NCBI GenBank assembly: GCA_905214345.1
Contig: CAJMLV010000011.1
Coordinates: 4,256-68,255 of the forward strand
Direction of reading: 5' to 3'
Origin: an uncultured bacterium
GTDB lineage: Bacteria > Bacillota > Clostridia > Oscillospirales > Ruminococcaceae
DNA length: 64,000 nucleotides
Shown here: one piece after another, positions 59,010-64,000 of the stretch
Layout: each line of letters begins with the position of its first letter
How positions within the stretch are numbered: position 1 is the first letter of the stretch
The notes under the pieces: generated by a model
Told to the model about the DNA's origin: nothing
Database searches by the model: none
What the model saw: the letters and a program-made list of their open reading frames with translations, nothing else
Translations under genes and position numbers: made by a program

Positions 59010-59927
59010 ATGAATATCAAGGAAGCCGCCAAAAGCAGCGGAGTTTCTTCTCAGAACATCCGCTTTTATGAACGGGAAGGTCTTTTGCACCCGCAGCGGG
59101 ACCCCAACAATTCTTATCGCGTCTACTCCCAACAGGATCTGTACAATCTGAAACTGATTCGCATGCTGCGGATGCTGGATATGCCGCTGGATGAAGTCCG
59201 TGGTGTGCTGGAACACAAAACGACCCTGTCACAGGCACTGCGGGAACAGGAACAGCGACTGCATGCCCGGGCACAGGAGCTGCAGGCCGCCATCCGTTTC
59301 TGCCAGGACCTGCAATCTGTTCCATTGCCCGCCGACAATCTGGATGTGGACGGGTATCTGCAAAAGATGGAAAGTACACCGCAGCAATCCGGATATTTTA
59401 CCCGCTGGGTGCAGGACTACAAACTTGTGGCCGCTGCCCATCATCGGGCGGAATTCACCTTTGTGCCGGACGGGCCCGTGACCACCCCGCAGGAATTTAC
59501 CGATGCGCTGCTGGCCTGGGCTGCCGGCTGCGGCAAAGATATTGTCATTACAAAAGAAGGCATGTATCCCCGCTTTACACTGGATGGCGCGGAATATGAA
59601 GCTGTCCGCATCTATCGCCGCGTGGGATTTCGATATGTCAGCGCGCCGCTGGCTGTTATTCGCTGCCAACTTTGCGGAACCGATGGTCAGGATGATTCGG
59701 TATCTCCTTTGCGCAGAAAGCTGCTGCGCATTTTCCGTTGTGCCCTGCCGGGATTGTTTTTGTTCGCGCTGATTCTTTTGCCCAACGCCGGGTGGCTCTT
59801 TGCGCCCGGGCAGACCTGGAAAGACTATCTGATTTCTGCCTTGTTTGTTCTTGGGATGGCCACCGTGTGCGGGCTTTCTGCCTGGTTCAACTACTATTAC
59901 CACTTCAATGACCGTACACGGCAATAA
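59010..59927 (+). CDS. MerR-family regulator with C-terminal membrane helices
   Basis: A 305-residue regulator. Residues 1-70 are a standard MerR winged helix (MNIKEAAKSSGVSSQNIRFYEREGLL... with the helix-turn-helix, then SYRVYSQQDLYNLKLIRMLR), followed by a dimerisation helix to about 103. The middle (about 110-220) has no recognisable metal or drug-binding motif, although a CQLCG pair occurs at 219-223. Two strongly hydrophobic stretches at about 244-264 and 272-293 look like transmembrane helices, so the DNA-binding domain may be held at the membrane. An AAAGGACGG site precedes the ATG. The inducer is unknown. Confidence 0.82.
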   Translation: MNIKEAAKSSGVSSQNIRFYEREGLLHPQRDPNNSYRVYSQQDLYNLKLIRMLRMLDMPLDEVRGVLEHKTTLSQALREQEQRLHARAQELQAAIRFCQDLQSVPLPADNLDVDGYLQKMESTPQQSGYFTRWVQDYKLVAAAHHRAEFTFVPDGPVTTPQEFTDALLAWAAGCGKDIVITKEGMYPRFTLDGAEYEAVRIYRRVGFRYVSAPLAVIRCQLCGTDGQDDSVSPLRRKLLRIFRCALPGLFLFALILLPNAGWLFAPGQTWKDYLISALFVLGMATVCGLSAWFNYYYHFNDRTRQ

Positions 59928-59934
59928 AACGCCC

Positions 59935-59972
59935 AAAAAGACCCCCGTGCCAGAAAGCACGGGGGTCTTTTT
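59935..59972. terminator. Bidirectional terminator between MerR and aldo/keto reductase genes
   Basis: A perfect 16-bp stem (arms 59935-59950 and 59957-59972, six-base loop) ending in five A/T pairs, so it serves both convergent genes. It overlaps the stop codon of the reductase gene. Confidence 0.95.
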
Positions 59973-61074
59973 ATCCAAAATACCGGGCAATGGTATCCAT
60001 ACGCTTGCTTTGTGCCACATGGAAAGGGCAACGACGGTCGCAGCGGCCACAATGGACACAGGCATCCGCTTTGACTTTAAGCTTTTGATAATGTCCCGCC
60101 GCCAGACGGTCACCGGCACAGGCCAGATCATAATACTTGTTTACCAGACCGATGTCGATTCCGGCCGGGCAAGGCTGACAGTGGTTGCAGTAGACACAGC
60201 TGCCATACACATCTTTTGGGGTAAACTGAGCGATGAGGGAATAATCCCGCTGGGTCATATCTGCCTGACGGAAGCCCAGCAAATCTTCCAGGTCCTTCAT
60301 TCCCCGCACACCCGGCAGCACGGTGAGTACCCCCGGGCGGTCCATGGCGTATTGGAGACACTGATACCTGGTCATTGCCACGCCGAAGGGCGAAGTGGCC
60401 GCATCCAACAGCTTGCCGCCGTGGAAGGGTTTCATGACCGATACCCCCACCCCCATGGCCTGACAGCGGCGCAGGAGCGCGGCACGTTCACCCACCGAAC
60501 CGATTCCCAGTTCATCCCCGCGTTCCAGGTCGTATGCCGGATTCAGGGAGAACATCATCATGTCCATCACCCCGGTGTCCAGGGCTTTCTGGGCCACCTC
60601 CGGTGTGTGGGAAGAAAATCCGATATGGCGAACCCGTCCCTGCTGTTTCAGTTCCCGGATATAGTCCAGAACGCCGGATTGCAGCAGCTCTTCCAGGTCG
60701 TCCATTTCATCCACACAATGCAGGAACCCGAAATCCACATAGTCGGTGCCGAGGGTTTCCATCTCCCACTCAAAAGTGCCGCGGATTTGTTCCAAATCAC
60801 GGGACCATCCATACTCCCCTTCCCGGTTATAGACCGCGCCGAAGTGCAGCTGAAAGTACACCTGTTCCCGCCGCCCCGCAATGGCCTTGCCAAAGGGTTT
60901 GTACACGTTGCCACCCGCCGCACACAGATCAAAAAAGTTGATACCGTTTTCCATCGCACGGCGCACAACCGCTTCGATCTCCTGTTCCGGGGCTTTCTGG
61001 ATGCCGCCCATTCCGAGCCCCAGTACGCTGAATCGTTCCCGTTCGCTGCCGTGGGGCAGACTGCGATATTCCAC
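59971..61074 (-). CDS. Aldo/keto reductase with C-terminal ferredoxin domain
   Basis: A 367-residue protein made of an aldo/keto reductase barrel (about 1-270) and a 4Fe-4S ferredoxin-like tail. Barrel features are VLGLGMGGIQ, NGINFFDLCAAGG with Asp, and GFLHCVDE with the catalytic-site His; the strand where the catalytic Lys usually sits reads VYFQLHFGA, so Lys seems replaced. The tail has CVYCNHCQPCPAGID and CVHCGRCDRRCPF, two clusters. This COG1453-like group is common in anaerobes and substrates are unknown. A GTG at 61074, eight bases from GGGAGG, is preferred over a TTG two codons earlier. Confidence 0.87.
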   Translation of the reverse strand: MEYRSLPHGSERERFSVLGLGMGGIQKAPEQEIEAVVRRAMENGINFFDLCAAGGNVYKPFGKAIAGRREQVYFQLHFGAVYNREGEYGWSRDLEQIRGTFEWEMETLGTDYVDFGFLHCVDEMDDLEELLQSGVLDYIRELKQQGRVRHIGFSSHTPEVAQKALDTGVMDMMMFSLNPAYDLERGDELGIGSVGERAALLRRCQAMGVGVSVMKPFHGGKLLDAATSPFGVAMTRYQCLQYAMDRPGVLTVLPGVRGMKDLEDLLGFRQADMTQRDYSLIAQFTPKDVYGSCVYCNHCQPCPAGIDIGLVNKYYDLACAGDRLAAGHYQKLKVKADACVHCGRCDRRCPFHVAQSKRMDTIARYFG

Positions 61075-61118
61075 CGCCAAAACCTCCCTGTTCGCCGCCG
61101 TGCGGCGTTTCTGGCTTT

Positions 61119-61124
61119 ATTGTA
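61119..61124 (-). promoter_or_regulatory. Possible promoter for the aldo/keto reductase gene
   Basis: Minus-strand TACAAT at 61119-61124; no good -35 box is present at standard spacing. Confidence 0.4.
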
Positions 61125-61188
61125 GCGGAGTGAGGCGGCAAACGGAAGTATCGTTTTCGCGCTACTGTATAAACCTGAAGTTGACAGT

Positions 61189-62478
61189 TCAGCAGCAGCC
61201 CTCGGTCATCATGTGAATGATGGTCTTGTCAGTTTCTCGCATGCCTTCCCGCGCCAGGGCGCCGACGTTGCGGATATTGTTCTCCACACCCTTGGTCACG
61301 ATGCCGTCGCCGCTGTAAAACTGGGTGCCGTGGGCCTGCATCTGCATGCCCAGAAGTCCGGCTTCCACCGCCGAAGCGATCTTGGCGGCACAGCTGGCCT
61401 TGGCACCGTCACAGATGATGCCGGAATCCACCGCAATGGCATTGACAATGGTATGGGAGATTTCGTTATACCGGCCGCCATGCAGATAGCAAACACCAGC
61501 ACCGGCGCCCACACCGGCCGCCACAGCCCCGCAGAAGGCACTGAGCTTGCCGATGCCGGTTTTGATATGGATGGTCACCAGATTGGATACTGCCAAAGCA
61601 CGGTACAGCTGTGCCTGGTCGGCCCCCATCTGATTGGCATAGACGATAACAGGCAGAGAAGCCGTCAGCCCCTGGTTGCCGCTGCCGGAATTGATGACCA
61701 CCGGCAGTTCACAGCCGTTCATGCGTGCATCCGACCCGGCTGCGGCCATCGCCTTGGCGCGGTTGTGTACACCGTTACCGTAGGCCTGCAGCAGGATACG
61801 GCCGATGTTGGCGCCGTATTCTCCACGCAGACCTTCCTCCGCGATGGCGGTATTATAGTCGATCTGGCGCTGCAGCACTTCCCGCACATCCTCAGGGTCC
61901 AACTGATCCGCAAAGGCAATAATGCCTTCCACGCTCAGGAGGCTGCGGTCGGTTGTCTTGGCGGAATGTTCCTCGGTGCAGGGACGGTCCAGCTTGATTT
62001 CGCCGTCCCGCTCGATGCGCACCACATTGGTGTGACCGCCCACCAGCCGAACGCGGGCTGTATGGCCGTCCCCGGCAACCGTAATATCAATATCCAGAAG
62101 GAACCCGCTGTCCGACTGGGTAACGGTAATAGGGGTGCGGGCACGCCAGGAAGAAATCGCCGCCTGATCGTCGGCAGACACCCCTGCCAGGACTTCCAGT
62201 TCCCGATCGGCATCGCCGGCTACGGCACCGGCCGCCACGGCGGCCTGAATGCCACGCAATCCGCCGGTATTGGGAACCACCACGCTCTTGACATTCTTGA
62301 TGATGTTGGCGCTCACTGCCACCGACACCATCTGGGGCAGGCATCCCAGTTCCCGCCGGGCCAGCGCCGAAGCATACGCCAGCGCAATGGGTTCGGTGCA
62401 GCCCATTGCAGGTACCAGTTCCTCCTGCAGAATCTTCACATACGCCTGGTATACATCCCGGCTGATCTTTTCGTTCAT
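61189..62478 (-). CDS. L-cysteine desulfidase / serine dehydratase alpha-like protein (UPF0597, CyuA)
   Basis: A 429-residue enzyme of the UPF0597 family, related to the alpha subunit of iron-sulfur serine dehydratases and including the CyuA/CdsB L-cysteine desulfidase that yields pyruvate, ammonia and sulfide. The N-terminal VPAMGCTEPIALAYASALA holds a conserved cluster Cys; VVPNTGGLRGIQAAVA follows; the C-terminal domain has SAFCGAVAAGVGAGAGVCYL and GIICDGAKASCAAKI with the remaining Cys ligands. It starts at an ATG with TTGGGAGG upstream and has its own promoter, divergent from rarA. Cysteine degradation would release sulfide in the gut. Confidence 0.88.
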   Translation of the reverse strand: MNEKISRDVYQAYVKILQEELVPAMGCTEPIALAYASALARRELGCLPQMVSVAVSANIIKNVKSVVVPNTGGLRGIQAAVAAGAVAGDADRELEVLAGVSADDQAAISSWRARTPITVTQSDSGFLLDIDITVAGDGHTARVRLVGGHTNVVRIERDGEIKLDRPCTEEHSAKTTDRSLLSVEGIIAFADQLDPEDVREVLQRQIDYNTAIAEEGLRGEYGANIGRILLQAYGNGVHNRAKAMAAAGSDARMNGCELPVVINSGSGNQGLTASLPVIVYANQMGADQAQLYRALAVSNLVTIHIKTGIGKLSAFCGAVAAGVGAGAGVCYLHGGRYNEISHTIVNAIAVDSGIICDGAKASCAAKIASAVEAGLLGMQMQAHGTQFYSGDGIVTKGVENNIRNVGALAREGMRETDKTIIHMMTEGCC

Positions 62479-62516
62479 GGAAAGCCTCCCAATCTGATAC
62501 TTCCTGTTTTTCGGAC

Positions 62517-62545
62517 ATTATACTACATCCAGGAGCAAAAATCAA
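62517..62545 (-). promoter_or_regulatory. Promoter of the cysteine desulfidase gene
   Basis: Minus-strand TTGATT (62540-62545) and TATAAT (62517-62522) with a 17-bp spacer. Confidence 0.75.
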
Positions 62546-62576
62546 AAACCACCTTTCCGCTGCGGCCACAGCGATG

Positions 62577-62582
62577 TATAAT
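62577..62582 (+). promoter_or_regulatory. -10 element of the rarA promoter
   Basis: TATAAT at 62577-62582, about 42 bp before the rarA ATG; the -35 region (TTTCCG at 17 bp) is a poor match. Confidence 0.55.
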
Positions 62583-62623
62583 AAAAACATAAACAAAGAA
62601 CCAAGGTACCGGGAGGGAACGCC

Positions 62624-63946
62624 ATGCAGCAAACCACTTTGTTTGAACAGAACACCCCCCAGCCGTTGGCCGCCCGGCTTCGCCCCCGGACGCTGGATGA
62701 ATATGTTGGCCAGACACACTTGCTGGGCCCCGGCAAGGTACTGCGCCGCCTGATTGAAAGCGACCAGATTTCCTCCATGATTTTCTGGGGCCCGCCGGGC
62801 GTAGGCAAAACCACTCTGGCCCGGATCATTGCCAACCGCACCAAGGCTGCTTTCATCGACTTTTCCGCAGTGACCAGCGGTATCAAGGAGATCCGCACCG
62901 TGATGCAGCAGGCGGAAGACAACCGTCGCTTCGGAGAAAAGACCATCCTCTTTGTTGATGAGATTCACCGCTTCAACAAAGCGCAGCAGGACGCTTTTCT
63001 TCCATTTGTGGAGAAGGGCAGCATCATTCTCATTGGTGCCACCACCGAAAATCCCTCTTTCGAGATCAACGGGGCTCTTCTTTCCCGCTGCAAGGTGTTT
63101 GTCTTGCAGGCTCTCAAAACCGAGGACCTGGTGGCGCTTCTGCGGCGGGCGCTGCAGGATGAGCGCGGCTTCGGCGGACAGGTCGTTCATATTGAAGACG
63201 AAATGCTGGAAACCCTGGCGGTATTTGCCAATGGAGATGCCCGCAATGCCCTTTCCACCCTGGAGATGGTGGTCCTCAACGGCGAAGTGAATGCCGATGG
63301 CAGCATTACCGTCACACGGGAAACACTGGAACAGTGCACGGAAAAGAAATCCCTGCTGTACGACAAAAACGGCGAGGAGCATTACAACCTGATTTCAGCC
63401 TTGCACAAATCCATGCGCAACTCCGACCCGGATGCCGCCGTCTACTGGCTGGCGCGTATGCTGGAAGCCGGCGAAGATCCCTTGTATGTAGCAAGGCGGG
63501 TCATCCGCTTTGCCAGTGAGGATATTGGTCTTGCCGATTCCCGTGCGCTGGAGCAGGCGGTAGCCGCTTACCAGGCCTGCCACTTTCTTGGCATGCCGGA
63601 ATGTACCGTGCATCTTACTCAGGCTGTGATCTATATGGCAATGGCCCCCAAATCCAATGCTTTGTACAAAGCTTATGAACATGCCAAGACTGATGCCGTC
63701 AAGCAGCTGGCGGAACCGGTTCCGCTGATCATACGCAACGCCCCTACCCGCCTGATGAAAGAACTGGAATACGGCAAAGGGTATCGCTACGCCCACAATG
63801 AACCGGACAAGCTCACCTCCATGCAGTGCCTGCCGGACAGTCTGCTGGGACGGGAATACTACGAGCCCACCGAGGAGGGCTTGGAAAGCCGCTACAAAAC
63901 CCGGCTGGAACAGATCAAAGCCTGGAAGGCAGAACACAAAGAATAA
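62624..63946 (+). CDS. rarA: Replication-associated recombination protein RarA (MgsA)
   Basis: AAA+ ATPase of the clamp-loader-like RarA family acting at stalled forks, 440 residues. The short N-terminal TLFEQNTPQPLAARLRPRT leads into the ATPase with Walker A GPPGVGKTT, Walker B ILFVDEIHRFN, sensor 1 GATTENPSF and the arginine finger in LLSRCKVF. The C-terminal tetramerisation domain includes RFASEDIGLADSRAL and MAMAPKSNALYKAYE. It starts at an ATG with GGGAGGGAACG upstream and is divergent from the desulfidase gene. The gene is complete, ending 54 bp before the window edge. Confidence 0.95.
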   Translation: MQQTTLFEQNTPQPLAARLRPRTLDEYVGQTHLLGPGKVLRRLIESDQISSMIFWGPPGVGKTTLARIIANRTKAAFIDFSAVTSGIKEIRTVMQQAEDNRRFGEKTILFVDEIHRFNKAQQDAFLPFVEKGSIILIGATTENPSFEINGALLSRCKVFVLQALKTEDLVALLRRALQDERGFGGQVVHIEDEMLETLAVFANGDARNALSTLEMVVLNGEVNADGSITVTRETLEQCTEKKSLLYDKNGEEHYNLISALHKSMRNSDPDAAVYWLARMLEAGEDPLYVARRVIRFASEDIGLADSRALEQAVAAYQACHFLGMPECTVHLTQAVIYMAMAPKSNALYKAYEHAKTDAVKQLAEPVPLIIRNAPTRLMKELEYGKGYRYAHNEPDKLTSMQCLPDSLLGREYYEPTEEGLESRYKTRLEQIKAWKAEHKE

Positions 63947-63953
63947 GTCAGGA

Positions 63954-63994
63954 CCCCCGGCTAAGCCGGGGGCTTGTGTAAGCCCTAGAAGGGC
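63954..63994. repeat. Two tandem perfect hairpins at the right edge
   Basis: The first has arms CCCCCGGC (63954-63961) and GCCGGGGG (63965-63972) with loop TAA; the second has arms GCCCT (63982-63986) and AGGGC (63990-63994) with loop AGA. The first could terminate rarA, but the T run is missing (CTTGTG follows). Paired subterminal hairpins of this sort also occur at the ends of IS200/IS605-type elements, and the window ends before this can be tested. Confidence 0.5.
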
Positions 63995-64000
63995 ATAATA

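Noticed and set aside
1..64000. CRISPR arrays, prophage or complete insertion sequences
   Set aside because: No regularly spaced direct repeats, no cas, phage structural, integrase or transposase genes were seen.

Overview
The window is a gene-dense, GC-rich (roughly 55-60 %) chromosomal segment of a low-GC-phylum anaerobe of the class Clostridia. The gene repertoire and gene orders point to the Faecalibacterium/Gemmiger/Subdoligranulum part of the Oscillospiraceae. This rests on remembered gene content (DUF951, DUF4364, EFR1-type flavodoxin-ferredoxin, sepF-ylmH-divIVA-ileS, miaB-ylbF-mutS-mutL-miaA, hprK-murB-rapZ-whiA-dnaE-pfkA) and is not a database result. 55 protein-coding genes are called; most lie on the minus strand. 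No rRNA, tRNA, CRISPR array or intact insertion sequence was seen.

Left part (1-12 kb): the 5' part of prfA with a small DUF951 gene; an S1-domain protein and a DUF4364 regulator on the plus strand; a complete branched-chain amino-acid ABC importer (livK, then livHMGF with its own promoter behind a terminator-like hairpin); xpt on the plus strand; rpsB-tsf; and pfkA.

12-21 kb: a compact minus-strand operon in the order hprK, PHP phosphatase, ROK glucokinase, murB, rapZ, whiA, dnaE, then pfkA behind its own promoter. It links carbon control (HPr kinase, glucokinase, phosphofructokinase) with wall precursor synthesis, RapZ/WhiA regulation and replication. 21-31 kb: an eight-gene cell-surface polysaccharide operon (DUF4422 glycosyltransferase, GT2, a large HAD-domain protein, a second GT2, a sugar epimerase, two RgpF-like proteins, an acyltransferase) with no visible exporter, polymerase or nucleotide-sugar synthesis genes.

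31-43.8 kb: an ABC-F ATPase, a YjjG-like phosphatase, a membrane-anchored SGNH-fold protein that appears to have lost its catalytic Ser and His, a second HAD phosphatase, a three-gene ABC importer of the TrpXYZ/COG2984 type, and a cation/proton antiporter preceded by what reads as a fluoride (crcB) riboswitch whose 3' half is also the 5' arm of a terminator. An orphan PTS EIIA domain, a Cof phosphatase, rluD and lspA follow.

43.8-64 kb: the division-associated run sepF-ylmH-divIVA-ileS, then a HlyD-like membrane-fusion protein gene, and miaB-ylbF/ymcA-mutS-mutL-miaA (tRNA A37 modification bracketing mismatch repair). After these come a plus-strand EFR1 iron-sulfur flavoprotein, a MerR regulator with two C-terminal membrane helices, a ferredoxin-fused aldo/keto reductase, a CyuA-type cysteine desulfidase and rarA. 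The window ends in two perfect hairpins that may be a terminator or the edge of a mobile element.

The strongest non-coding find is the fluoride riboswitch (about 40.89-40.99 kb). The most unusual proteins are the pseudo-SGNH protein, the membrane-tethered MerR regulator, and the HAD/RgpF proteins of the polysaccharide operon.
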